A stretch of 64,000 bases of DNA from NCBI GenBank assembly GCA_030549495.1, contig JAUIRK010001056.1, positions 1-64,000 on the forward strand, written 5' to 3'. This DNA is from Nectonema munidae (lineage: Eukaryota > Nematomorpha > Nectonematoida > Nectonematidae). Made by a program: the position numbers and the translations under genes. Shown piece after piece: positions 45,401-57,500 of the stretch; positions within the stretch are counted from its first letter, which is position 1, and every line of letters begins with the position of its first letter. Under the pieces are notes generated by a model, which saw only the letters and a program-made list of their open reading frames with translations, was not told where the DNA came from and did not search any database.

Positions 45401-47673
45401 TGGGTGCTGCCTGTTGATTGAGTGCTCGTTGTTTTTTCCTGCCTCTGTTTGAGTGCTCCCTGTTTTTGCCTGTATGTATTTACTGTTTGTGCCTTCCTGT
45501 GTTTATGTGCCCTCTGTTGGTGCTTGCCTGTGTTAAAGTGCTCCCTTTTTGTGCTGAATCTGTTTAAGTGCTCCCTGTTTGAGCTTGCATGTGTTTAAGT
45601 GTTCCCTGTTTGTGCCAGACTGTGTTTAAGTCCTCCCTGTTTGTGCCTGCCTGTGTTTGAGTGCTCCCTTTTTGAGCCTGCCTGTGTTTGAGTGCTCCTT
45701 GTTTGTGTCTGCCTGTGTTATAGTGCCCCATGTTTGAGTGCCTCCTGTTTATGCCTGCTTGTGTTTGAATGCCCCTTGTTGGTGTTCGCCTGTGTTAAAG
45801 TGCTCCCTTTTTGTGCCTGTCACTGTTTAAGTGCTCCCTGTTTGTACCCGCCTGTGTTTAAGTCAACTCTATTTGTGCCTGCGTGTGTTGGGTTCTCCCT
45901 TTTTGAGTGCCTGCTTGTGTTTAAGTGCTCCTTGTTTCTGCTTGACTATTATTTAAGTCCTACCTGTGTTTAAGTGCTCCTTGTTTGTGCCTGCCTGTGT
46001 TTGAGTGCTCCCTGTTGATAGAGTGCTCGTTGTTTGTTCCTGCCTGTGTTTGAGTGCTCCCTATTTTGCCTGTGTGTGTTTGAGTGCACTCTATTGGTAC
46101 TTGCCTGTGTTTAAGTGTTCCCTTTTTGTGCTTAAATCTGTTTAAGTGCTTGCATGTGGTTAAGTCCACCCTGTTTGTGCCTGCCTGTGTCGGGTGCTCC
46201 CTGTGTTTGTGTGCCTGCCTGTGTTTAAGTGCTCCCTTTTCTCCTTGCCGTCTTTGTTTGTGTCTGACTGTGATTGGATGCTGCCTGTTGATTTAGTGCT
46301 CGTTATTTGTTAATGCCTGTGTTTGAGTGCTCTCTGTTTGTAACTGCCTGCGTTTGAGTGTTACCTGTTTGCGCCTGCCTATGTCTAAGTTCTCGCTGTT
46401 TGTGCCTGCCTGTGTTTAATTCCACCTTGTTTGGGCCTGCGTATGGTAGGTTCTCCCTATTTGATGTCCTGCCTGTGTTTATGTGGTCCCTGTTTCTTCT
46501 TGTTTATTGTTTAAGTCCTACCTGTGTTTAAGTGCCCCTTGTTTGTGCCTGACCGTGTTTGGGTGCTCCCTGTTGATTAAGTGTTCGTCGTTTGTTCCTG
46601 CCTTTATTTGAGTGCTCACAGTTTTTGCCTCTATGTGCTTCCTGTTTTTGAATGCCCTCTTTTGGTGCTAGCCTGTTTTAAAGTGCTCCCTTTTTGTGCT
46701 GAATCTGTTTAAGTGCTCCCTGTGAGCTTGCATGTGTTTAGGTATTCCCTGTTTGTGCCAGCCTGTGTTTAAGTCAACCCTGTTTGTGCCTGCCTGTGTT
46801 TGAGTGCTCCCTGTTTGAGCCTTCCTGTGTTTGAGTGCTCCTTGTTTGTTTCTTCCTGTGTTATAGTGCCCCATGTTTGTGCCTGCCTCTGTTTGAGTGC
46901 CTCCTGTTGTTTGAGTGCTCCCTGTTTGTGTCTGCCTGTGCTTGAGTGCCCCATATTTGTGCCTGCCTGTGTTTGAGTGCCTTCTGTTTGTGCCTGCCTC
47001 TGTTTGTGCCTGCCTCTGTTTGTGTCCTCCTTGTTTGTGCGTTCCTGTGTTTGAGTGGCCCCTGTAGGTGTTTACCTCTTTTAAAGTGCTCCCTTTTTCT
47101 GCCTGAATCTGTTTAAGTGCTACCTGTTTGTGCTTGCATGTGTTTAAGTTTTCCCTGTTTGTGCCTGCATGTGTTTAAATCCTCCTTGTTTGTGCCTGCC
47201 TGTGTTTGAGTGCTCCCTGTTTGTGCCTGCCTGTGTTTGAGTGCTCCCTGTTTGAACCTGCCTGTGTTTGAATGCTCCTTATTTGTGTCTGTCTGTGTTA
47301 TAGTGCCCCATGTTTGAGTGCCTCTTGTTTTTGCCTGCTTGTGCCTTCCTGTGTTTGAATGCCCCTTGTTGGTGCTTGCCTGTGTTAAAGTACTCACTTT
47401 TTGAGTCTGAATCTGTTTAAGTGCTCCCTGTTTGTGCCTGCCTGTGTTTAAGTTAACCCTATTTGTTCCTGCGTGTTTTGGGCTCTCCCTGTTTGAGTGC
47501 CTGCCTGTGTTTAAGTGCTCCTTGTTTCTGCTTGACTATTGTTTAAGTCCTACCTGTGTTTAAGTGCTCCTTGTTTGTGCCTGCCTGTGTTTGAGTGCTC
47601 CCTGTTGATAGAGTGCTCGTTGTTTGTTCCTGCCTGTGTTTGAGTGCTCCCTATTTTGCCTGTGTGTGTTTGA
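39423..47673. repeat. Three near-identical 2,751-bp higher-order repeat units
   Basis: Landmarks recur at exact intervals: 39,423, 42,174 and 44,925 (TGCCCTCTGTTTGTACT); 40,190, 42,941 and 45,692; 40,582, 43,333 and 46,084; 41,166, 43,917 and 46,668. All are 2,751 bp apart. The third unit is 2 bp shorter by a TA loss in the GTATAGGTG word near 47,066. Divergence between units is only a few bases per hundred or less by eye. Each unit is made of a ~1,159-bp and a ~1,592-bp sub-block that start with paralogous landmarks. Confidence 0.9.
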
Positions 47674-49247
47674 GTGCACTCTATTGGTACTTGCCTGTGT
47701 TTAAGTGTTCCCTTTTTGTGCTTAAATCTGTTTAAGTGCTTGCATGTGGTTAAGTCCACCCTGTTTGTGCCTGCCTGTGTCGGGTGCTCCCTGTGTTTGT
47801 GTGCCTGCCTGTGTTTAAGTGCTCCCTTTTCTCCTTGCCGTCTTTGTTTGTGTCTGACTGTGATTGGATGCTGCCTGTTGATTTAGTGCTCGTTATTTGT
47901 TAATGCCTGTGTTTGAGTGCTCTCTGTTTGTAACTGCCTGCGTTTGAGTGTTACCTGTTTGCGCCTGCCTATGTCTAAGTTCTCGCTGTTTGTGCCTGCC
48001 TGTGTTTAATTCCACCTTGTTTGGGCCTGCGTTTGGTAGGTTCTCCCTATTTGATGTCCTGCCTGTGTTTATGTGGTCCCTGTTTCTTCTTGTTTATTGT
48101 TTAAGTCCTACCTGTGTTTAAGTGCCCCTTGTTTGTGCCTGACCGTGTTTGGGTGCTCCCTGTTGATTAAGTGTTCGTCGTTTGTTCCTGCCTTTATTTG
48201 AGTGCTCACAGTTTTTGCCTCTATGTGCTTCCTGTTTTTGAATGCCCTCTTTTGGTGCTAGCCTGTTTTAAAGTGCTCCCTTTTTGTGCTGAATCTGTTT
48301 AAGTGCTCCCTGTGAGCTTGCATGTGTTTAGGTATTCCCTGTTTGTGCCAGCCTGTGTTTAAGTCAACCCTGTTTGTGCCTGCCTGTGTTTGAGTGCTCC
48401 CTGTTTGAGCCTTCCTGTTTTTGAGTGCTCCTTGTTTGTTTCTTCCTGTGTTATAGTGCCCCATGTTTGTGCCTGCCTCTGTTTGAGTGCCTCCTGTTGT
48501 TTGAGTGCTCCCTGTTTGTGTCTGCCTGTGCTTGAGTGCCCCATATTTGTGCCTGCCTGTGTTTGAGTGCCTTCTGTTTGTGCCTGCCTCTGTTTGTGTC
48601 CTCCTTGTTTGTGCGTTCCTGTGTTTGAGTAGCCCCTGTAGGTGTTTACCTGTTTTAAAGTGCTCCCTTTTTCTGCCTGAATCTGTTTAAGTGCTACCTG
48701 TTTGTGCTTGCATGTGTTTAAGTTTTCCCTGTTTGTGCCTGCATGTGTTTAAATCCTCCCTGTTTGTGCCTGCCTGTGTTTGAGTGCTCCCTGTTTGTGC
48801 CTGCCTGTGTTTGAGTGCTCCCTGTTTGAACCTGCCTGTGTTTGAATGCTCCTTATTTGTGTCTGTCTGTGTTATAGTGCCCCATGTTTGAGTGCCTCTT
48901 GTTTTTGCCTGATTGTGCCTTCCTGTGTTTGAATGCCCCTTGTTGGTGCTTGCCTGTGTTAAAGTACTCACTTTTTGAGTCTGAATCTGTTTAAGTGCTC
49001 CCTGTTTGTGCCTGCCTGTGTTTAAGTTAACCCTATTTGTTCCTGCGTGTTTTGGGCTCTCCCTGTTTGAGTGCCTGCCTGTGTTTAAGTGCTCCTTGTT
49101 TCTGCTTGACTATTGTTTAAGTCCTACCTGTGTTTAAGTGCTCCTTGTTTGTGCCTGCCTGTGTTTGAGTGCTCCCTGTTGATAGAGTGCCAGTTGTTTG
49201 TTCCTGCCTGTATTTGAGTGCTCCCTATTTTGCCTGTGTGTGTTTGA
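47674..49247. repeat. Shortened higher-order repeat unit (about 1,574 bp)
   Basis: Where the next 2,751-bp unit should begin, the landmark of the second sub-block (TGCACTCTATTGGTACT) appears instead, so the first sub-block is missing. The remaining landmarks (48,258, 48,505, 48,687) follow in normal order. Confidence 0.88.
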
Positions 49248-52200
49248 GTGCCCTCTGTTTGTACTTGCCTGTGTTTAAGTGTTCCCTTTTTGTGCCTAAA
49301 TCTGTTTAAGTGTTTGCATGTGGTTCAGTCCACCCTGTTTAAGCCTGACTGGGTCGGGTGCTCGCTGTGTTTGAGTGCCTGCCTGTGTTTAAGTGCTCCC
49401 TTTTCTCCTTGCCTTCGTTGTTTGTTTCTGACTGTGTTTGGATGCTCCCTGTTGATTTAGTGTTCGTTGTTTGTTAATGCCTGTGTTTGAGTGCTCTCTG
49501 TTTGTAACTGCCTGCGTTTGAGTGTTACCTGTTTGCGCCTGCCTATGTCTAAGTGCTCGCTGTTTGTGCCTGCCTGTGTTTAATTCCACCTTGTTTGGGC
49601 TTGCGTATGGTAGGTTCTCCCTATTTGATTGCCTGCCTGTGTTTATGTGGTCCCTGTTTCTTCTTGCTTATTGTTTAAGTCCTACCTGTGTTTAAGTGCC
49701 CCTTGTTTGTGCCTGACAGTGTTTGGGTGCTGCCTGTTGATTGAGTGCTCGTTGTTTTTTCCTGCCTCTGTTTGAGTGCTCCCTGTTTTTGCCTGTATGT
49801 ATTTACTGTTTGTGCCTTCCTGTGTTTGAGTGCCCTCTGTTGGTGCTTGCCTGTGTTAAAGTGCTCCCTTTTTGTGCTGAATCTGTTTAAGTGCTCCCTG
49901 TTTGAGCTTGCATGTGTTTAAGTGTTCCCTGTTTGTGCCAGACTGTGTTTAAGTCCTCCCTGTTTGTGCCTGCCTGTGTTTGAGTGCTCCCTTTTTGAGC
50001 CTGCCTGTGTTTGAGTGCTCCTTGTTTGGGTCTGCCTGTGTTATAGTGCCCCATGTTTGAGTGCCTCCTGTTTATGCCTGCTTGTGTTTGAATGCCCCTT
50101 GTTGGTGTTCGCCTGTGTTAAAGTGCTCCCTTTTTGTGCCTGTCTCTGTTTAAGTGCTCCCTGTTTGTGCCCGCCTGTGTTTAAGTCAACTCTATTTGTG
50201 CCTGCGTGTGTTGGGTTCTCCCTTTTTGAGTGCCTGCTTGTGTTTAAGTGCTCCTTGTTTCTGCTTGACTATTATTTAAGTCCTACCTGTGTTTAAGTGC
50301 TCCTTGTTTGTGCCTGCCTGTGTTTGAGTGCTCCCTGTTGATAGAGTGCTCGTTGTTTGTTCCTGCCTGTGTTTGAGTGCTCCCTATTTTGCCTGTGTGT
50401 GTTTGAGTGCACTCTATTGGTACTTGCCTGTGTTTAAGTGTTCCCTTTTTGTGCTTAAATCTGTTTAAGTGCTTGCATGTGGTTAAGTCCACCCTGTTTG
50501 TGCCTGCCTGTGTCGGGTGCTCCCTGTGTTTGTGTGCCTGCCTGTGTTTAAGTGCTCCCTTTTCTCCTTGCCGTCTTTGTTTGTGTTTGACTGTGATTGG
50601 ATGCTGCCTGTTGATTTAGTGCTCGTTATTTGTTAATGCCTGTGTTTGAGTGCTCTCTGTTTGTAACTGCCTGCGTTTGAGTGTTACCTGTTTGCGCCTG
50701 CCTATGTCTAAGTTCTCGCTGTTTGTGCCTGCCTGTGTTTAATTCCACCTTGTTTGGGCCTGCGTATGGTAGGTTCTCCCTATTTGATTGCCTGCCTGTG
50801 TTTATGTGGTCCCTGTTTCTTCTTGTTTATTGTTTAAGTCCTACCTGTGTTTAAGTGCCCCTTGTTTGTGCCTGACCGTGTTTGGGTGCTCCCTGTTGAT
50901 TAAGTGTTCGTGGTTTGTTCCTGCCTTTATTTGAGTGCTCACAGTTTTTGCCTCTATGTGCTTCCTGTTTTTGAATGCCCTCTTTTGGTGCTAGCCTGTT
51001 TTAAAGTGCTCCCTTTTTGTGCTGAATCTGTTTAAGTGCTCCCTGTGAGCTTGCATGTGTTTAGGTATTCCCTGTTTGTGCCAGCCTGTGTTTAAGTCAA
51101 CCCTGTTTGTGCCTGCCTGTGTTTGAGTGCTCCCTGTTTGAGCCTTCCTGTGTTTGAGTGCTCCTTGTTTGTTTCTTCCTGTGTTATAGTGCCCCATGTT
51201 TGTGCCTGCCTCTGTTTGAGTGCCTCCTGTTGTTTGAGTGCTCCCTGTTTGTGTCTGCCTGTGCTTGAGTGCCCCATATTTGTGCCTGCCTGTGTTTGAG
51301 TGCCTTCTGTTTGTGCCTGCCTCTGTTTGTGTCCTCCTTGTTTGTGCGTTCCTGTGTTTGAGTGGCCCCTGTAGGTGTTTACCTGTTTTAAAGTGCTCCC
51401 TTTTTCTGCCTGAATCTGTTTAAGTGCACCTGTTTGTGCTTGCATGTGTTTAAGTTTTCCCTGTTTGTGCCTGCATGTGTTTAAATCCTCCCTGTTTGTG
51501 CCTGCCTGTGTTTGAGTGCTCCCTGTTTGTGCCTGCCTGTGTTTGAGTGCTCCCTGTTTGAACCTGCCTGTGTTTGAATGCTCCTTATTTGTGTCTGTCT
51601 GTGTTATAGTGCCCCATGTTTGAGTGCCTCTTGTTTTTGCCTGCTTGTGCCTTCCTGTGTTTGAATGCCCCTTGTTGGTGCTTGCCTGTGTTAAAGTACT
51701 CACTTTTTGAGTCTGAATCTGTTTAAGTGCCCCTGTTTGTGCCTGCCTGTGTTTAAGTTAACCCTATTTGTTCCTGCGTGTTTTGGGCTCTCCCTGTTTG
51801 AGTGCCTGCCTGTGTTTAAGTGCTCCTTGTTTCTGCTTGACTATTGTTTATGTCCTACCTGTGTTTAAGTGCTCCTTGTTTGTGTCTGCCTGTGTTTGGG
51901 TGCTCCATGTTGATATAGTTATCGTTGTTTGTTCCTGCCTGTGTTAAAGTGCTCCGTTTTTGTGCCTGTCTCTGTTTATTTGCTACCTGTGTTTAAGTCA
52001 ACCCTGATTGTGCCTGCGTGTGTTGGGTTCTCCCTGTTTGAGTGCCTGCCTGTGTTTAAGTGCTCCTTGTTTCTGCTTGACTATTGTTTAAGTCCTACCT
52101 GTGTTTAAGTGCTCCTTGTTTGTGCCTGCCTGTGTTTGAGTGCTCCCTGTTGATAGAGTGCCAGTTGTTTGTTCCTGCCTGTATTTGAGTGCTCCCTATT

Positions 52201-55200
52201 TTGCCTGTGTGTGTTTGAGTGCACTCTGTTTGTACTTGCCTGTGTTTAAGTGTTCCCTTTTTGTGCCTAAATCTGTTTAAGTGTTTGCATGTGGTTAAGT
52301 CCACCTTGTTTATGCCTGACTGTGTCGGGTGCTCGCTGTGTTTGAGTGCCTGCCTGTGTTTAAGTGCTCCCTTTTCTCCTTGCCTTCGTTGTTTGTTTCT
52401 GACTGTGTTTGGATGCTCCCTGTTGATTTAGTGTTCGTTGTTTGTTAATGCCTGTGTTTGAGTGCTCTCTGTTTGTAACTGCCTGCGTTTGAGTGTTACC
52501 TGTTTGCGCCTGCCTATGTCTAAGTGCTCGCTGTTTGTGCCTGCCTGTGTTTAATTCCACCTTGTTTGGGCTTGCGTATGGTAGGTTCTCCCTATTTGAT
52601 TGCCTGCCTGTGTTTATGTGGTCCCTGTTTCTTCTTCCTTATTGTTTAAGTCCTACCTGTGTTTAAGTGCCCCTTGTTTGTGCCTGACAGTGTTTGGGTG
52701 CTGCCTGTTGATTGAGTGCTCGTTGTTTTTTCCTGCCTCTGTTTGAGTGCTCCCTGTTTTTGCCTGTATGTATTTACTGTTTGTGCCTTCCTGTGTTTGA
52801 GTGCCCTCTGTTGGTGCTTGCCTGTGTTAAAGTACTCCCTTTTTGTGCTGAATCTGTTTAAGTGCTCCCTGTTTGAGCTTGCATGTGTTTAAGTGTTCCC
52901 TGTTTGTGCCAGACTGTGTTTAAGTCCTCCCTGTTTGTGCCTGCCTGTGTTTGAGTGCTCCCTTTTTGGGCCTGCCTGTGTTTGAGTGCTCCTTGTTTGT
53001 GTCTGCCTGTGTTATAGTGCCCTATGTTTGAGTGCCTCCTGTTTATGCCTGCTTGTGTTTGAATGCCCCTTGTTGGTGTTCGCCTGTGTTAAAGTGCTCC
53101 CTTTTTGTGCCTGTCTCTGTTTAAGTGCTCCCTGTTTGTGCCCGCCTGTGTTTAAGTCAACTCTATTTGTGCCTGCGTGTGTTGGGTTCTCCCTTTTTGA
53201 GTGCCTGCTTGTGTTTAAGTGCTCCTTGTTTCTGCTTGACTATTATTTAAGTCCTACCTGTGTTTAAGTGCTCCTTGTTTGTGCCTGCCTGTGTTTGAGT
53301 GCTCCCTGTTGATAGAGTGCTCGTTGTTTGTTCCTGCCTGTGTTTGAGTGCTCCCTATTTTGCCTGTGTGTGTTTGAGTGCACTCTATTGGTACTTGCCT
53401 GTGTTTAAGTGTTCCCTTTTTGTGCTTAAATCTGTTTAAGTGCTTGCATGTGGTTAAGTCCACCCTGTTTGTGCCTGCGTGTGTCGGGTGCTCCCTGTGT
53501 TTGTGTGCCTGCCTGTGTTTAAGTGCTCCCTTTTCTCCTTGCCCTCGTTGTTTGTGTCTGACTGTGATTGGATGCTGCCTGTTGATTTAGTGCTCGTTAT
53601 TTGTTAATGCCTGTGTTTGAGTGCTCTCTGTTTGTAACTGCCTGCGTTTGAGTGTTACCTGTTTGCGCCTGCCTATGTCTAAGTTCTCGCTGTTTGTGCC
53701 TGCCTGTGTTTAATTCCACCTTGTTTGGGCTTGCGTATGGTAGGTTCTCCCTATTTGATTGCCTGCCTGTGTTTATGTGGTCCCTGTTTCTTCTTGTTTA
53801 TTGTTTAAGTCCTACCTGTGTTTAAGTGCCCCTTGTTTGTGCCTGACCGTGTTTGGGTGCTCCCTGTTGATTGAGTGTTCGTCGTTTGTTCCTGCCTTTA
53901 TTTGAGTGCTCACAGTTTTTGCCTGTATGTGCTTCCTGTTTTTGAATGCCCTCTTTTGGTGCTAGCCTGTGTTAAAGTGCTCCCTTTTTGTGCTGAATCT
54001 GTTTAAGTGCTCCCTGTGAGCTTGCATGTGTTTAGGTATTCCCTGTTTGTGCCAGCCTGTGTTTAAGTCCTCCCTGTTTGTGCCATACTGTGTTTAAGTG
54101 CTCCCTTTTTGAGCTTGCCTGTGTTTGAGTGCTCCTTGTTTGTGTCTGCCTGTGTTATAGTGTCCCATGTTTGAGTCCCTCTTGTTTTTGCCTGCTTGTG
54201 CTTTCCTGTGTTTGAATGCCCCTTGTTGGTGCTTGCCTGTGTTAAAGTACTCCCTTTTTGAGCCTGAATCTGTTTAAATGCTCCCTGTTTGTGCCTGCCT
54301 GTGTTTAAGTCCACCCTGTTTGTACCTGCGTTTGTTGGTTTTCCCTGTTTGAGCCCTTGTTTGAACCTGCCTGCGTTTGAGTGCTCCGTGTTTGTGTCTG
54401 CCTGTGTTATAGTGCCCCATGTTTGAGTGCCTCCGGTTTATGCCTGATTGTGTTTGAATGCCCCATGTTGGTGTTTGCCTGTGTTAAAGTGCTCCCTTTT
54501 TGTGCCTGCCTGTGTTTAAGTCAACCCTGTTTGTGCCTGCCTGTGTTTGAGTGCTCCCTGTTTGAGCCTTCCTGTGTTTGAGTGCTCCTTGTTTATTTCT
54601 GCCTGTGTTATAGTGCCCCATGTTTGTGTCTGCCTCTGTTTGAGTGCCTCCTGTTGTTTGAGTGCTCCCTGTTTGTGTCTGCCTGTGCTTGAGTGCCCCA
54701 TATTTGTGCCTGCCTGTGTTTGAGTGCCTTCTGTTTGTGCCTGCCTCTGTTTGTGTCCTCCTTGTTTGTGCGTTCCTGTGTTTGAGTGGCCCCTGTAGGT
54801 GTTTACCTGTTTTAAAGTGCTCCCTTTTTCTGCCTGAATCTGTTTAAGTGCTACCTGTTTGTGCTTGCATGTGTTTAAGTTTTCCCTGTTTGTGCCTGCA
54901 TGTGTTTAAATCCTCCCTGTTTGTGCCTGCCTGTGTTTGAGTTGCTCCCTGTTTGTGCCTGCCTGTGTTTGAGTGCTCCCTGTTTGAACCTGCCTGTGTT
55001 TGAATGCTCCTTATTTGTGTCTGTCTGTGTTATAGTGCCCCATGTTTGAGTGCCTCTTGTTTTTGCCTGCTTGTGCCTTCCTGTGTTTGAATGCCCCTTG
55101 TTGGTGCTTGCCTGTGTTAAAGTACTCACTTTTTGAGTCTGAATCTGTTTAAGTGCTCCCTGTTTGTGCCTGCCTGTGTTTAAGTTAACCCTATTTGTTC

Positions 55201-57500
55201 CTGCGTGTTTTGGGCTCTCCCTGTTTGAGTGCCTGCCTGTGTTTAAGTGCTCCTTGTTTCTGCTTGACTATTCTTTATGTCCTACCTGTGTTTAAGTGCT
55301 CCTTGTTTGTGTCTGCCTGTGTTTGGGTGCTCCATGTTGATATAGTTCTCGTTGTTTGTTCCTGCCTGTGTTAAAGTGCTCCGTTTTTGTGCCTGTCTCT
55401 GTTTAAGTGCTACCTGTGTTTAAGTCAACCCTGATTGTGCCTGCGTGTGTTGGGTTCTCCCTGTTTGAGTGCCTGCCTGTGTTTAAGTGCTCCTTGTTTC
55501 TGCTTGACTATTGTTTAAGTCCTACCTGTGTTTAAGTGCTCCTTGTTTGTGCCTGCCTGTGTTTAAGTGCTCCCTGTTGATAGAGTGCCAGTTGTTTGTT
55601 CCTGCCTGTATTTGAGTGCTCCCTATTTTGCCTGTGTGTGTTTGAGTGCACTCTGTTTGTACTTGCCTGTGTTTAAGTGTTCCCTTTTTGTGCCTAAATC
55701 TGTTTAAGTGTTTGCATGTGGTTAAGTCCACCCTGTTTATGCCTGACTGTGTCGGGTGCTCGCTGTGTTTGAGTGCCTGCCTGTGTTTAAGTGCTCCCTT
55801 TTCTCCTTGCTTCGTTGTTTGTTTCTGACTGTGTTTGGATGCTCCCTGTTGATTTAGTGTTCGTTGTTTGTTAATGCCTGTGTTTGAGTGCTCTCTGTTT
55901 GTAACTGCCTGCGTTTGAGTGTTACCTGTTTGCGCCTGCCTATGTCTAAGTGCTCGCTGTTTGTGCCTGCCTGTGTTTAATTCCACCTTGTTTGGGCTTG
56001 CGTATGGTAGGTTCTCCCTATTTGATTGCCTGCCTGTGTTTATGTGGTCCCTGTTTCTTCTTCCTTATTGTTTAAGTCCTACCTGTGTTTAAGTGCCCCT
56101 TGTTTGTGCCTGACAGTGTTTGGGTGCTGCCTGTTGATTGAGTGCTCGTTGTTTTTTCCTGCCTCTGTTTGAGTGCTCCCTGTTTTTGCCTGTATGTATT
56201 TACTGTTTGTGCCTTCCTGTGTTTGAGTGCCCTCTGTTGGTGCTTGCCTGTGTTAAAGTGCTCTCTTTTTGTGCTGAATCTGTTAAAGTGCTCCCTGTTT
56301 GAGCTTGCATGTGTTTAAGTGTTCCCTGTTTGTGCCAGACTGTGTTTAAGTCCTCCCTGTTTGTGCCTGCCTGTGTTTGAGTGCTCCCTTTTTGGGCCTG
56401 CCTGTGTTTGAGTGCTCCTTGTTTGTGTCTGCCTGTGTTATAGTGCCCCATGTTTGAGTGCCTCCTGTTTATGCCTGCTTGTGTTTGAATGCCCCTTGTT
56501 GGTGTTCGCCTGTGTTAAAGTGCTCCCTTTTTGTGCCTGTCTCTGTTTAAGTGCTCCCTGTTTGTGCCCGCCTGTGTTTAAGTCAACTCTATTTGTGCCT
56601 GCGTGTGTTGGGTTCTCCCTTTTTGAGTGCCTGCTTGTGTTTAAGTGCTCCTTGTTTCTGCTTGACTATTATTTAAGTCCTACCTGTGTTTAAGTGCTCC
56701 TTGTTTGTGCCTGCCTGTGTTTGAGTGCTCCCTGTTGATAGAGTGCTCGTTGTTTGTTCCTGCCTGTGTTTGAGTGCTCCCTATTTTGCCTGTGTGTGTT
56801 TGAGTGCACTCTATTGGTACTTGCCTGTGTTTAAGTGTTCCCTTTTTGTGCTTAAATCTGTTTAAGTGCTTGCATGTGGTTAAGTCCACCCTGTTTGTGC
56901 CTGCGTGTGTCGGGTGCTCCCTGTGTTTGTGTGCCTGCCTGTGTTTAAGTGCTCCCTTTTCTCCTTGCCGTCTTTGTTTGTGTCTGACTGTGATTGGATG
57001 CTGCCTGTTGATTTAGTGCTCGTTATTTGTTAATGCCTGTGTTTGAGTGCTCTCTGTTTGTAACTGCCTGCGTTTGAGTGTTACCTGTTTGCGCCTGCCT
57101 ATGTCTAAGTTCTCGCTGTTTGTGCCTGCCTGTGTTTAATTCCACCTTGTTTGGGCTTGCGTATGGTAGGTTCTCCCTATTTGATTGCCTGCCTGTGTTT
57201 ATGTGGTCCCTGTTTCTTCTTGTTTATTGTTTAAGTCCTACCTGTGTTTAAGTGCCCCTTGTTTGTGCCTGACCGTGTTTGGGTGCTCCCTGTTGATTGA
57301 GTGTTCGTCGTTTGTTCCTGCCTTTATTTGAGTGCTCACAGTTTTTGCCTGTATGTGCTTCCTGTTTTTGAATGCCCTCTTTTGGTGCTAGCCTGTGTTA
57401 AAGTGCTCCCTTTTTGTGCTGAATCTGTTTAAGTGCTCCCTGTGAGCTTGCATGTGTTTAGGTATCCCTGTTTGTGCCAGCCTGTGTTTAAGTCCTCCCT
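49248..57500. repeat. Further higher-order repeat units of variable length
   Basis: The unit from 49,248 to 52,218 is 2,971 bp, with about 240 extra bp at 51,84x-52,080 containing TGATATAGTTATCG. The unit from 52,219 to 55,645 is 3,427 bp, with additional diverged monomers at about 54,060-54,560. The unit from 55,646 decays after about 57.5 kb. The same ~240-bp extra segment is present at 39,05x-39,290 and 55,265-55,500, so at least two unit variants coexist. Confidence 0.8.
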
